Shown piece by piece: positions 28,344 to 36,938 of a stretch of 64,000 nt of DNA; the first letter of the stretch is position 1; each line of letters opens with the position of its first letter. This DNA comes from Desulfosoma caldarium (GTDB taxonomy: Bacteria; Desulfobacterota; Syntrophobacteria; Syntrophobacterales; DSM-9756): positions 378,412 through 442,411 of the forward strand of contig NZ_RJVA01000011.1 in assembly GCF_003751385.1 (NCBI RefSeq), written 5' to 3'. Both the position numbers and the translations under genes were made by a program. The notes beneath the pieces were generated by a model that searched no databases, had not been told where the DNA came from, and saw only the letters and a program-made list of their open reading frames with translations.

Positions 28344-28733
28344 GGTCGTCGATGCCTTAAACGAAAAGCTGGTTTGCGGGCGCCTCGGCCTTGATCCATG
28401 AAAGACGGGCGCGGCGGGCACCACTCCTACAGGGTGGGCTATCGGGCGCCATTGTCGGCCTTCCACATTTTGTCGCTCCCGCGCACCCGGGAGCCCATAA
28501 GTTGCCAAGCGTCTTGAATCCCCGCTCCCCGCTGGGGCTGGGACAAGCCCCGCGGGGATAACGCAAACTGATCAATGGGCGAGCATGGTTCCCCCGTTTG
28601 AATTCCCGCTTTCGCGGGGATGTCAGGGGTTTTTTGGGGATGCCCCCATGGTTTTTGGAGGATGACATGTAGCTTGCGCGGGGATGACCTAGGAACGCTG
28701 CGCAAGGCAAATCCGGCCTTGTCAAACAATGTG
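28344..28733. repeat. REP-like palindrome cluster
   Basis: A gene-free stretch holding several GC-rich inverted repeats. One spans 28518-28559, with ATCCCCGC and GCGGGGAT as outer arms and an inner GGGGCT/AGCCCC hairpin. Another spans 28602-28621 (TTCCCGC, loop TTTC, GCGGGGA). A CGCTCCCGCG element sits near 28470. Related elements recur near 41132 and 61020. These look like bacterial REP elements, and may also terminate gltA and its convergent neighbour. Confidence 0.7.
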
Positions 28734-29717
28734 CTAGAAGTGGTGGACGAGGCGGAAGTTCAGCCGTTCGCCTTCGGGCCGGTTTTCCGCGGCCGTTTCA
28801 AAGTACAGGTTGAAAAAGAAATGTGTGTCCTTGGACAAATGCAGCACAAACCCGGGTCCCAGAGCCAGCACCTGTTCTTTGCGGCCGTTTAGGGCCTTGC
28901 CGTCCACCTTCGTGTCGGTGAGTTGTTTGAGGTAATAGCCGTTGAGGCCAAGGCGCAATTTCATGGGGATGACCTCAAAGGCTGAAGCGAAATTCACGTG
29001 CATGGCCTGACCTGCCTGCGTGTCGTCGGCATCCCCAAAGGCGCGATTGGGATCGTTGTTCTTGGCGTTCCACAGGTAATGAATGCGGGTGCTGAGCGTC
29101 CAGCGCGGCGTGATGAATAGAGTCGAGGCCCAGTAGGGGTTGAAGCTGAAAAAATGGCTTCCGGGATTGATTTCTCGGTCTGCGTCATATTTCCCCGTGG
29201 GAAAGATGAGTTGAAATTCCACGCGGTGCATGAATCGAGGTCCTGCCGGGCCCATGATGGGATCCCACTGAAGAAATGGGCCCACGAGAACGTCTCCGAT
29301 CCCCGAACTGTTGGCTTGAGGTAGCGGAGCGTCGATGTCGTAGTCGAGATCGGCGGAAACATATGGAATGATGACGTCCAATCCCCATTTGCCTCCGAAA
29401 AGGATGGGCTGATTGCTTTGGTAAATGAACTGCGTGAGGCTGATCCAGACACGCAAGTCTTCATTCACCACCTTGGGAAACAGACGGTCTCCATCCTTGT
29501 CGCGAAAGGAATCGGACCTCCAATACTGGATATACTGAGTGAAATAAAACCCGGGGCCGGCAGGAGGCCCACCGTCCAGAAAGCTGGTGAATCCAAGGTT
29601 TACGGGAGGTAGATCGTAAGCGAAAGAGGAGGCGGGCGCCATGGCGCCGATCCAACACAGAAGGCAGATCTGCACGGTGATGACCGTTTTTTTCTGGATA
29701 AAATTTCTTCCGCGCAT
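28734..29717 (-). CDS. outer-membrane beta-barrel protein, phenol_MetA/SphA-like
   Basis: 327 aa with a signal peptide (hydrophobic residues 12-33, cleavage likely near SSFAYD). Alternating aromatic and polar strands, repeated aromatic patterns and a terminal phenylalanine (LVHHF) indicate an outer-membrane barrel. [13 protein letters not shown] and [17 protein letters not shown] are typical of the 'phenol degradation MetA' porin-like family, which is thought to import hydrophobic compounds. GAGGAG precedes the ATG. No degradation genes are adjacent, so the cargo is unknown. Confidence 0.8.
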   Translation of the reverse strand: MRGRNFIQKKTVITVQICLLCWIGAMAPASSFAYDLPPVNLGFTSFLDGGPPAGPGFYFTQYIQYWRSDSFRDKDGDRLFPKVVNEDLRVWISLTQFIYQSNQPILFGGKWGLDVIIPYVSADLDYDIDAPLPQANSSGIGDVLVGPFLQWDPIMGPAGPRFMHRVEFQLIFPTGKYDADREINPGSHFFSFNPYWASTLFITPRWTLSTRIHYLWNAKNNDPNRAFGDADDTQAGQAMHVNFASAFEVIPMKLRLGLNGYYLKQLTDTKVDGKALNGRKEQVLALGPGFVLHLSKDTHFFFNLYFETAAENRPEGERLNFRLVHHF

Positions 29718-29854
29718 ACAAGGCTCCTCTTCTGAGTTCAGGTTCGTTCCCGGTCAAGAGCGCTGAAAAAGTTGATTCTTTGAGCATCTAAGAGCCGCTC
29801 GTCGACCTTTGGCGGAGCATGCCGCCAATCCTCACGGGGTCGCTCGGTCCCATT

Positions 29855-29869
29855 GCGCCGTGCGGCGCT
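29855..29869. repeat. half-copy of the GCGCCGTGCGGCGCT element
   Basis: The 15-base sequence is identical to the right arm of the long palindrome at 34689-34731. It occurs here without the matching left arm, in the intergenic space downstream of a small cysteine-rich gene. Confidence 0.55.
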
Positions 29870-29925
29870 CCTGCACAAGACATCGCAAAGGACATCGAAC
29901 AACCATGCTCGTGCAGGCTGCCCGG

Positions 29926-30219
29926 TTACGGCCGATCCGATGCGGTGCCGCAGCGTTCCTTGGCGGCTTCGATGGCTTCCAAAAGGACCTGAATCCGGCT
30001 TTTCGGCGTCCCGTTAAAAACCGCCTCATAGGCTTCATCTCCGAGAAATTTTCGTAAAACCAGTTCCACAGGAAGCCGATGGCTCCAGCACACCAGCGCC
30101 TTGGAACAGGGCAGAGCCCCGGATTCCTTGCGACAATAGCCGAAGGGCACCTGGTGCCCCAGTTTGGGGCACCGGGTTTCCAGGGCATCCATTCGAACCA
30201 GAATATCGTGGTTTTCCAT
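29926..30219 (-). CDS. small conserved cysteine-rich protein
   Basis: 97 aa. The N terminus RCPKLGHQVPFGYCRKE followed by LPCSKALVCW places four cysteines in a C-x(11)-C-x(8)-C-x(5)-C pattern, suggestive of a metal or Fe-S site. The remainder is helical (YEAVFNGTPKSRIQVLLEAI). Similar short proteins are known to me from deltaproteobacteria without an assigned function. It starts 25 bases after the trpB2 stop on the same strand and is probably cotranscribed. Confidence 0.6.
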   Translation of the reverse strand: MENHDILVRMDALETRCPKLGHQVPFGYCRKESGALPCSKALVCWSHRLPVELVLRKFLGDEAYEAVFNGTPKSRIQVLLEAIEAAKERCGTASDRP

Positions 30220-30244
30220 AATGAGGCCTGTTGTGGATCCAACC

Positions 30245-31606
30245 TTAAGGTTTGGGGAAGGCGTCGGTGGCAGCCAGAGCCCGTCGAATCTCTTCTTCCG
30301 GCAGTTCGTAGCGCGTGAGTTTTCCCGAAAGAAAAGCGTCGTAGGCGCTCATGTCCACGTACCCATGCCCGCTCCAGTTGAAAAGAATGACCTTTTCCTT
30401 GCCTTCTTCCTTGGCTCGCAGAGCTTCCTGAACCACGGCGGCGATGGCATGGTTGGTTTCCGGAGCCGGAACGAAGCCTTCGGCGCGAGCCCACTGCACT
30501 CCGGCGGTAAAGGTTTCCACCTGGTCAAAGGCGCGGGCTTCGATGAGCTTTTCCTCCAGAAGATGACTCACGATGGGCGCCATGCCGTGGTAGCGCAAGC
30601 CTCCTGCGTGGATTGGGGCCGGCACGAAGTCGTGCCCCAGGGTGTGCATGGCCAGAAGCGGCGTGGTCATGGCCGTATCCCCGAAATCGTAGCGAAATGG
30701 GCCCTTGGTGAGAGTCGGGCAACTGGTGGGTTCGGCCGCTACGATGGTGACGTTGCGGCCGTGAATCTTGTCCCGCACAAAGGGCAGACACAGCCCCGCA
30801 AAGTTGCTGCCCCCTCCCGCGCAGCCCATGACCACGTCCGGGTACAGGCCGAGCTTTTCCATCTGTTTTTGCGCTTCCAACCCGATGATGGTCTGGTGCA
30901 GGAGCACATGGTTGAGGACGCTGCCCAAAGAATACCGAGCGTGCGGGTCTCCCACAGCGTCTTCGATGGCTTCGCTAATGGCGATGCCCAGGCTTCCCGG
31001 AGAATCGGGGTGTTCCGCCAAGATTTTTCGGCCCGTCTGCGTCCGGTCACTGGGGCTGGGAATGCATTCCGCACCCCAGGTTTCCATCATGCTGCGTCGA
31101 TAAGGTTTTTGGTTGTAGCTCACCTTGACCATAAAGACGCGGCATTGCAACCCGAACATCTGGCAGGCCATGCTCAATGCACTGCCCCACTGGCCGGCGC
31201 CGGTTTCCGTGGACAACCTCTTGATACCGAAGACCTTGTTGTAATAGGCCTGCGCCACGGCCGTGTTGGGCTTGTGGGATCCGGGCGGGCTCACCCCCTC
31301 GTTCTTGTAGAAGATCTTTGCCGGGGTGCCCAAGGCCTTTTCCAGACCTCGCGCTCGGTACAGAGGCGTGGGACGCCACAGGGCGTATTTTTCCAGGACC
31401 GGTTCCGGAATGGAAATCCATCGCTCCGTGGACACTTCCTGCTCAATAAGGTTCATGGGGAAAACGGGGGCCAAATCCTCCGCCTTGATGGGCTGCCCCG
31501 TCCCAGGATGCAGCGGTGGGCGAAGGGGCGTGGGAAGGTCCGCCTGAATGTTGTACCACTGCCGAGGCATTTCGCTTTCGTCCAAAAACACCTTGATCTG
31601 TTCCAT
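30245..31606 (-). CDS. trpB: TrpB2-type tryptophan synthase beta chain
   Basis: 453 aa PLP enzyme. The lysine that binds PLP is in [15 protein letters not shown] (K112), with [10 protein letters not shown] and the phosphate loop [11 protein letters not shown]. The long N terminus ([19 protein letters not shown]) and RWISIPEPV mark the TrpB2 class rather than TrpB1. It condenses indole with serine to tryptophan. No trpA is next to it, as is usual for TrpB2. The ATG at 31606 follows AAGGAGG. A tryptophan-codon attenuator precedes it. Confidence 0.92.
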   Translation of the reverse strand: MEQIKVFLDESEMPRQWYNIQADLPTPLRPPLHPGTGQPIKAEDLAPVFPMNLIEQEVSTERWISIPEPVLEKYALWRPTPLYRARGLEKALGTPAKIFYKNEGVSPPGSHKPNTAVAQAYYNKVFGIKRLSTETGAGQWGSALSMACQMFGLQCRVFMVKVSYNQKPYRRSMMETWGAECIPSPSDRTQTGRKILAEHPDSPGSLGIAISEAIEDAVGDPHARYSLGSVLNHVLLHQTIIGLEAQKQMEKLGLYPDVVMGCAGGGSNFAGLCLPFVRDKIHGRNVTIVAAEPTSCPTLTKGPFRYDFGDTAMTTPLLAMHTLGHDFVPAPIHAGGLRYHGMAPIVSHLLEEKLIEARAFDQVETFTAGVQWARAEGFVPAPETNHAIAAVVQEALRAKEEGKEKVILFNWSGHGYVDMSAYDAFLSGKLTRYELPEEEIRRALAATDAFPKP

Positions 31607-31647
31607 ACCGCCTCCTTGATGTGAGTTGTGACATCGTCTGAAAAACA

Positions 31648-31683
31648 ACAAAGGCCATGAGGCGTTCGCCCCATGGCCTTTGT
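31648..31683 (-). terminator. second hairpin with T-rich tail just upstream of trpB
   Basis: Twelve-base perfect arms ACAAAGGCCATG and CATGGCCTTTGT, loop with a GGC/GCC extension, followed on the minus strand by a T-rich run. It lies between the main attenuator and the trpB ribosome site. It could be a second terminator or a stem occluding translation. Confidence 0.6.
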
Positions 31684-31686
31684 TTG

Positions 31687-31730
31687 CAAAACGAAAAGAG
31701 CCATGGGGAGGTGGCCTCACCCACGGCTCT
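31687..31730 (-). terminator. trpB attenuator terminator (stem 3:4)
   Basis: Minus strand 11-base arms AGAGCCGTGGG (31720-31730) and CCCATGGCTCT (31697-31707), one G-T pair, followed by TTTTCGTTTT. Segment 3 (31714-31724, GTGGGTGAGGC) is also complementary to segment 2 (31758-31768, GCCTGCCCACC), so the terminator and antiterminator exclude each other. Segment 1 (31779-31788, within the Trp codons) can pair with segment 2. Confidence 0.85.
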
Positions 31731-31771
31731 CGATCTTGTGCGTCGTCAAAGATCCTCGGTGGGCAGGCGCA

Positions 31772-31825
31772 TCACCAGGCCTGCCACCACCATGACCACC
31801 GAATCGTTGTCACCTCACGCTGCAC
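31772..31825 (-). CDS. trpL: tryptophan leader peptide (attenuator)
   Basis: A 17-codon frame on the minus strand, MQREVTTIRWSWWWQAW then TGA. Five of the last nine codons are TGG. The GTG start at 31825 follows AGGA six bases upstream; a second GTG at 31813 would still include all five Trp codons. When tryptophan is scarce, ribosomes stalled on these codons would mask segment 1 and let the antiterminator form, so trpB is transcribed. The arrangement matches the classical trp attenuator. Confidence 0.85.
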   Translation of the reverse strand: MQREVTTIRWSWWWQAW

Positions 31826-31890
31826 GGCACATCCTCTTGCCACGCTTTTAAGTTCCGAGCCAAAACCCGCTTAAGAAAGAAGGTGCAATC

Positions 31891-31920
31891 TCGATACCAT
31901 GGGCTTTCGAGGGATGTCAA
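31891..31920 (-). promoter_or_regulatory. possible promoter of the trp leader
   Basis: Minus strand TTGACA (31915-31920), 18-base spacer, TATCGA (31891-31896). The -35 is perfect and the -10 weak. It would place the start about 60 bases ahead of the leader peptide. Confidence 0.4.
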
Positions 31921-31931
31921 GAAAGAATCCT

Positions 31932-32358
31932 TCACGGTTTGCCGACCACATCGGCAAAGCGTTTCGGTTGATCCAAAGACTGTCGAAAGTCACCCACGTG
32001 CTTTTTCAAAATGCCGTCCACCACGGCGTTGTCCATTTTGTCGTAGCCATGGGCTAGGACGTTTCAAACGCCGGCCATGGAGATGAGAACATCGAGGCTC
32101 TCGTCATCAAGAATTCCCGCTTTCGCCAAGACGAAGAAAACGTCCCTTGTATCTTTGGGTTCTCTTAGGGGCCCTGACGGCGGATGATCTTGCCTTCTTC
32201 CATTCAAGCTTCCATGGCGAGACGCAGGTTGCGTTCCACAATGTCCGTGGCTCTGGCGATGGGGCAGAGGCGGCCCATGTGGTAACGGACCCGGCGACGT
32301 GTTCGAGACGGTTCAATCGTTGGAGAAGGGCGCCGATTTTCCTGGTGATGGATTTCAT
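31932..32358 (-). pseudogene. decayed HepT-like HEPN toxin
   Basis: Frame fragments on the minus strand rebuild a HEPN (DUF86/HepT) protein: MKSITRKIGALLQRLNRLE, IVERNLRLAMEA, stop, DVFFVLAKAGILDDESLDVL, ISMAGV, stop, NVLAHGYDKMDNAVVDGILK then KHVGDFRQSL. NVLAHGYDK corresponds to the RNLxxHxY-like RNase site. It begins at an ATG overlapping the stop of the upstream nucleotidyltransferase remnant (ATGA), the usual MntA-HepT order. Stops and frameshifts make it inactive. Confidence 0.7.
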
Positions 32359-32802
32359 GCGACAACCTCTACCTTTTGGCGTTCCCAATAGCGACGTCGC
32401 AGCTTTGTCAGAAACGGCATGAAGTCGAAAGACATTCCTCGAAGAACCACTTCCCCTTGAAGACGCGCGTTGGGGTCCGGCGAACAGCACCAGACGCCCT
32501 GAGAGATGACTTCGTAGGCCGCTTCCAGGAACCACTGTTGAGAACCAGAACATGCGTGCCCAATTCCAGAGCGCGGCCGATATGGGCCTCGATTTACCGA
32601 TCCGCAGCGAAACCATGCCGCGAATCCTTCACAGAGCTGGGCTGCCGAAACAAGACGCCGAGATCCAGATTTGAATTGGGTTGTGCCGTTCCTTGAACCC
32701 TCGAGCCGAGCACATCCACGCCCAGAAGTTTCGAAACCGCGTTGTCCCGTGTAGCGGCTTCTAAGCCAGATCGCCGATTCGGGCCAGCTCTTGCGGATTC
32801 AT
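32355..32802 (-). pseudogene. decayed MntA-like nucleotidyltransferase antitoxin
   Basis: Starts as MNPQELARIGDLA, stop, then shifts frame to LGVDVLGSRVQGTAQPNSNL and DLGVLFRQP, the MNT GSxxxGxxxxxSDxD site with the first aspartate position now Asn. Further stops follow (after FAADR). The final frame ends YWERQKVEVVA and overlaps the HepT remnant's ATG. This pair is a dead toxin-antitoxin locus. Confidence 0.68.
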
Positions 32803-32835
32803 CCTGTCATCCTTTGGGCCGAAACGGCCTGGCGT

Positions 32836-33648
32836 TCATTCGGCGAGGGCCTTGGAAGCGGCGGAAAGAACCCCGACGGCTTGCATCCACGCACGGCTCG
32901 GGCCCGCCAGAAAGTATCCGTTGAGCAAATCCGGTTTGTTGTAGCGCAAAGGCTGGCCTCGAGGATCCACCACCACGCCGCCGGCGGCTTCCACCACCGC
33001 ATGGCCGGCCGCCGTGTCCCATTCCCATGTGGGCCCGAACCGCGCGTAACAGTGGGCTTCGCCGGCGGCGACGGCGCAAAACTTGAGGGCGCTGCCTCGA
33101 GGAAGCCTTTTGTGGGCCGGAAGGTGACGAAAAAAGGCTTCCATTTGCGGCGTGGGATGGGACCGAGTGGCGACGACCACGAGGGGCTCGACCATGCCGG
33201 GATCCTTGATGACCACGTGTCGAGTGTCCTGGCCGCGCTTTTCCAAGCAGCCGTCATGCACATCGCCGATAAACAACCGGTTCTGATCGGGCACCAACAC
33301 GAGTCCCAACACCGGGCGGCCGTTGTCGATCAAAGCCACGTTGATGGTAAATTCGCCGTTTCTTCGAATGAATTCCTTGGTGCCGTCCAAAGGATCCACC
33401 AGCCAAAACCGGCGCCAGTGCCGGCGTTCTTCATAGGGAATGTGAGCCCCTTCTTCCGAGACCACCGGAATGTCGGGAGCGATCCGCTCCAGTCCTTTCA
33501 CAAGAAGGGCATGGGACCTTTGGTCCGCAAGGGTGAGAGGGGTGCGGTCTTCCTTGGTGGTGACAGCAAACGAGGAGTGGTACACATCCAGGACGGCGTC
33601 GCCGGCGGCACGAATGAGATCTTCCAAGTCGGAAAGCGGAAAATGCAT
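32836..33648 (-). CDS. cysQ: 3'(2'),5'-bisphosphate nucleotidase
   Basis: 270 aa inositol-monophosphatase-fold enzyme. VSEEGAHIPYEERR and WLVDPLDGTKEFIRRNGEFT are the metal-binding signatures; WEWDTAAGHAVVEAAGG is the second. It hydrolyses 3'-phosphoadenosine 5'-phosphate left over from sulfate activation. The frame opens at an ATG at 33648. It is divergent from the rpsB operon. Confidence 0.9.
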   Translation of the reverse strand: MHFPLSDLEDLIRAAGDAVLDVYHSSFAVTTKEDRTPLTLADQRSHALLVKGLERIAPDIPVVSEEGAHIPYEERRHWRRFWLVDPLDGTKEFIRRNGEFTINVALIDNGRPVLGLVLVPDQNRLFIGDVHDGCLEKRGQDTRHVVIKDPGMVEPLVVVATRSHPTPQMEAFFRHLPAHKRLPRGSALKFCAVAAGEAHCYARFGPTWEWDTAAGHAVVEAAGGVVVDPRGQPLRYNKPDLLNGYFLAGPSRAWMQAVGVLSAASKALAE

Positions 33649-33709
33649 GGGGAACGCCCCTTTCGTGAAAGGATTTTGGTTGCGCCTGAAAAAACCCTTG
33701 TGATAAAGA

Positions 33710-33778
33710 ACCTCGGTTCAGCTCAGCCCACACACCCCGTCCCTTTTGGTGCCCGGACCTTTGACGTCCGAGGTTTTT
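33710..33778 (+). promoter_or_regulatory. rpsB leader hairpin with T run
   Basis: ACCTCGG (33710-33716) pairs with CCGAGGT (33768-33774) followed by five T residues; an inner GGAC/GTCC stem lies in the loop. Forty bases before the rpsB start. It has terminator form, so it may be an attenuator or an S2-binding autoregulatory leader. Confidence 0.45.
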
Positions 33779-33817
33779 GCGCGGGGTGGCGGCCAAACCA
33801 AAAGGAGGAGATATCGC

Positions 33818-34648
33818 ATGTCCACCATTTCCATGAAGCAACTTCTAGAAGCCGGTGTCCATTTCGGGCACCAGACCCGCCGATGGAATCCCAAGATGAA
33901 ACCCTACATCTTCGGGGCTCGCAACGGCATTTACATTATCGACCTGCAGCGTACGGTCAAGCTTTTCCGCACGGCCTACCAATTTGTGGTTGATGTGACC
34001 TCGGCCGGCGAGAATGTGCTTTTTGTGGGCACCAAACGGCAGGCTCAGGACATCATTCGAGAACAGGCGGAACGCTGCGGCATGTATTACGTCAACCATC
34101 GATGGCTTGGCGGTATGCTCACCAACTTCAAGACCATCAAGCTGCGAGTCGACCGCCTCAATGAACTGGACGCCATGTTTGAAGACGGCAGCGTGAACCG
34201 GTTTCCTAAAAAGGAAGTTCTCAAACTGGCTCGAGAACGGGACAAGCTGGAACGGAACCTCGGCGGTATCAAGACCATGACGCGATTGCCCGGGGCCGTT
34301 TACGTGGTGGATCCTCAAAAGGAACGGATCGCCGTTCAGGAAGCCAACCGTTTAGGCATTCCGGTGGTGGCCATCGTCGACACCAACTGTGATCCGGACG
34401 TCATCGACTATCCCATTCCGGGAAACGACGACGCCATTCGATCCATCAAGCTCATCACGGACCGCATTGCCGACGCCTGCGTGGAAGGCCGAGCGCGTTA
34501 TGAAGAATCGCGCCAGGCCATGGGCGACAAGGACATGGAGTCCTTGGAAGAGGTGCCGGCGGGCATGCTGCTGCAGGAAGAAGAGGGGGGGCCCGAGGTA
34601 GAAATCATCAACCCTATGGAAAACACCCCGCAAGACGATCGCGCGTAG
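33818..34648 (+). CDS. rpsB: 30S ribosomal protein S2
   Basis: 276 aa. [32 protein letters not shown] and [20 protein letters not shown] are diagnostic of S2. The acidic C-terminal tail extends beyond E. coli's length. AAAGGAGGAG precedes the ATG at 33818. First gene of rpsB-tsf-pyrH-frr. The 395-base space before tsf is unusually long for this pair and holds a palindrome. Confidence 0.97.
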   Translation: MSTISMKQLLEAGVHFGHQTRRWNPKMKPYIFGARNGIYIIDLQRTVKLFRTAYQFVVDVTSAGENVLFVGTKRQAQDIIREQAERCGMYYVNHRWLGGMLTNFKTIKLRVDRLNELDAMFEDGSVNRFPKKEVLKLARERDKLERNLGGIKTMTRLPGAVYVVDPQKERIAVQEANRLGIPVVAIVDTNCDPDVIDYPIPGNDDAIRSIKLITDRIADACVEGRARYEESRQAMGDKDMESLEEVPAGMLLQEEEGGPEVEIINPMENTPQDDRA

Positions 34649-35043
34649 AAGCCTGTGCCGCAACGGCTTTGTGGAATCCTCGCATGAAAGCGCCGCACGG
34701 CGCGGGATGCGGTCTTGCGCCGTGCGGCGCTCCTTCAGGTGAGGGCACAGAACGCAGGGGTGCTTGTCGGCAGCCGGGCTTGAAAGAGGCCCTTCGCGGA
34801 AACCCGAGCCTCTCTCTGGCCCGCTCAAAAAAGGGAATCAATCGGGATAAGCTCTCGGGGACATTGAGCTATCGCGTGAAGGATTTGGCCGCTTTCGGTC
34901 CGGAGAGGATGATCGGGAAAGATTTCGATGCGGCCAGGTCCAGGCTGCGTGCACGAAGAGAACATTGGCGCTGCATGGCGCACAACACGGCGGCGGATGA
35001 TCCATTCGCCGTTGCGACGCAAGAAGATGAGGAGGAGAAGTCC
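34649..35043. other. rpsB-tsf spacer with 15-base palindrome
   Basis: Contains AGCGCCGCACGGCGC (34689-34703) and its exact inverse GCGCCGTGCGGCGCT (34717-34731) around a 13-base loop; one arm recurs alone at 29855. No T run follows, so read-through into tsf is likely. The tsf frame is open through much of this region but has no EF-Ts-like sequence, so it is leader. Confidence 0.55.
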
Positions 35044-35637
35044 GTGGAAATCACATCCAGTATGGTGCGGGAACTGAGGGAAAAAACCAATGCCGGCATG
35101 ATGGACTGCAAAAAGGCGCTCCAGGAAACCGGCGGCGATATGGAAAAGGCCGTGGATCTGCTTCGAAAAAAGGGCCTTGCCGTGGCGATGAAACGGGCGG
35201 GCCGTGAAGTCACAGAAGGGGCGGTGCACGCTTACATTCATGCCGGCGGCAAAATCGGAGTGCTGGTGGAAGTGAACTGCGAGACGGACTTTGCGGCCCG
35301 CAGCGAAGATTTTCAGACTTTCATTAAGGACCTGGCCATGCACATTGCGGCCATGAACCCTCTGGGGATTCAGCGTGAAGACGTGCCGCAGGACGTGGTG
35401 GATCGGGAAAGGGCCATCTTTGTGGAGCAGGCCAAAGAATCGGGAAAGCCTGCCAACATCGTGGAAAAGATGGTGGAAGGCAAGATGCGCAAGTTCTACG
35501 AAGAAAACGTCCTCATGGAACAAGCCTTCGTGAAGGACCCGGACAAGACCATCGCCGACTACCTCAACGAACTCGTTGCCAAAACCGGCGAACGGATTGT
35601 CATTCGCCGTTTCGTCCGTTACCAGCTCGGAGCGTAA
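35044..35637 (+). CDS. tsf: elongation factor Ts
   Basis: 197 aa short-form EF-Ts. The N-terminal UBA-like domain ([20 protein letters not shown]) and [12 protein letters not shown] with the TDFV-type core are clear. It exchanges nucleotide on EF-Tu. I use the GTG at 35044 because AGGAGG precedes it closely; there is an in-frame extension back to 34669 without similarity. The single-subdomain C terminus is shorter than in E. coli, as in many non-gamma bacteria. Confidence 0.94.
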   Translation: MEITSSMVRELREKTNAGMMDCKKALQETGGDMEKAVDLLRKKGLAVAMKRAGREVTEGAVHAYIHAGGKIGVLVEVNCETDFAARSEDFQTFIKDLAMHIAAMNPLGIQREDVPQDVVDRERAIFVEQAKESGKPANIVEKMVEGKMRKFYEENVLMEQAFVKDPDKTIADYLNELVAKTGERIVIRRFVRYQLGA

Positions 35638-35641
35638 AACG

Positions 35642-36379
35642 ATGGCCGACACGCCGCGTCCCATTTACCGTCGCGTGCTGCTGAAACTGAGCGGCGAAGC
35701 CCTCATGGGGGATGGCTCTTACGGCATCGACCCACGATTGATGGAAGAATTTGCCGAGGAGATCGTTCAAGTGCACCGTTTAGGAGTGGAAATGGCCCTG
35801 GTGATTGGAGGCGGCAACATTTTTCGAGGGGTTTCCGCCGCGTCCCAGGGCATGGACCGCGCGACGGCCGACTATGTGGGCATGCTTGCCACCGTGATGA
35901 ACGCGTTGGCGCTGCAGCAGGCTTTGGAAAAGCGCGGGGTGGCGACGCGGGTGCAGTCCGCCATTGACATGAAGGAAGTGGCAGAGCCGTTCATTCGCCG
36001 CCGCGCCATTCGGCACTTGGAAAAAGGCCGCATCGTCATCTTTGCGGCAGGCACGGGCCTGCCTTTCTTTACCACGGACACGGCGGCGGCGTTGCGGGCG
36101 GTGGAAATCGGCGCGTCTGTGCTTCTCAAGGCTACCAAGGTAGACGGGGTCTACGATGCGGACCCCGTCAAGGTACCGGACGCGCGCAAGTACGATCGCG
36201 TAACTTTCGATGAAGTCCTGCACAAGGACCTCAAGGTCATGGACGCTACGGCCATTTCCATGGCTCGAGACAACAAACTGCCCGTGATCGTGTTTAACCT
36301 GAGAAAGAGCGGCAATATTCTCAAGGTTGTCGCAGGGGAGCCCGTGGGAACGCTGGTGCAGGGAGGCTCGAATGCTTAA
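35642..36379 (+). CDS. pyrH: uridylate kinase (UMP kinase)
   Basis: 245 aa amino-acid-kinase fold. [29 protein letters not shown] and [15 protein letters not shown] match hexameric bacterial UMP kinase, which makes UDP. Four bases separate it from the tsf stop; its last eight bases overlap frr. Confidence 0.97.
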   Translation: MADTPRPIYRRVLLKLSGEALMGDGSYGIDPRLMEEFAEEIVQVHRLGVEMALVIGGGNIFRGVSAASQGMDRATADYVGMLATVMNALALQQALEKRGVATRVQSAIDMKEVAEPFIRRRAIRHLEKGRIVIFAAGTGLPFFTTDTAAALRAVEIGASVLLKATKVDGVYDADPVKVPDARKYDRVTFDEVLHKDLKVMDATAISMARDNKLPVIVFNLRKSGNILKVVAGEPVGTLVQGGSNA

Positions 36380-36929
36380 CGAAGTTTTTGAAGACGCCAA
36401 AGACCGCATGCAGAAAGCCGTTGCGACCCTAGAAAAGGAATTCAAAAGGCTACGAACGGGTCGAGCGTCGGTGTCGTTGGTGGACGGCATTCGCGTTGAA
36501 TACTACGGCACGCCCACCCCGCTTAACCAACTGGCCACACTGACCGTTCCGGAACCTCGAACCATCATGATTCAGCCATGGGATCAGAGCTGCCTTGGGG
36601 ACGTGGAAAAGGCCATCATGAAATCCGAACTGGGGCTCACGCCCATGAACGATGGCAAGGTCATCCGCATCCACGTGCCGCCCTTGACGGAAGAACGCCG
36701 CCGGGATCTGGTCAAGCTTGTTAAAAAAATGGCGGAAGAAGCCAAGGTGGCCGTGCGCAACATTCGGCGCGATGCCAATGAAATGATCAAGGATTTAAAA
36801 AAGGATAAAGAGATCTCCGAGGATGAACAGTTCAAAGGGCAGGAAAAAGTTCAGAAAATTACGGACGATTTCATCAAAAAAATCGATGAGCTGACCGCCG
36901 CCAAGGAAAAAGAAATCCTCGAGATCTAA
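36372..36929 (+). CDS. frr: ribosome recycling factor
   Basis: 185 aa, exactly typical. [20 protein letters not shown] and ALNQLAT-like [10 protein letters not shown], then [16 protein letters not shown], are RRF signatures. The ATG at 36372 uses GGGAGG within the pyrH end. It splits post-termination ribosomes with EF-G. Confidence 0.97.
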   Translation: MLNEVFEDAKDRMQKAVATLEKEFKRLRTGRASVSLVDGIRVEYYGTPTPLNQLATLTVPEPRTIMIQPWDQSCLGDVEKAIMKSELGLTPMNDGKVIRIHVPPLTEERRRDLVKLVKKMAEEAKVAVRNIRRDANEMIKDLKKDKEISEDEQFKGQEKVQKITDDFIKKIDELTAAKEKEILEI

Positions 36930-36938
36930 GAAAATGTC

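Noticed and set aside
30164-31624. 486-codon plus-strand frame opposite trpB
   Set aside because: Antisense shadow; trpB on the minus strand has full family motifs.
31757-31792. Alternative leader frame reading [15 protein letters not shown] on the minus strand, as in a branched-chain attenuator
   Set aside because: It begins at an ATG without a spaced ribosome site, while the overlapping frame has five Trp codons, a spaced AGGA and precedes a tryptophan gene.
32104-32135. REP element (AATTCCCGCTTTCG) within the HepT remnant
   Set aside because: It encodes the in-frame FVLAKAGILDD part of the HEPN protein and lacks the second arm, so the match to the REP arm is probably chance.
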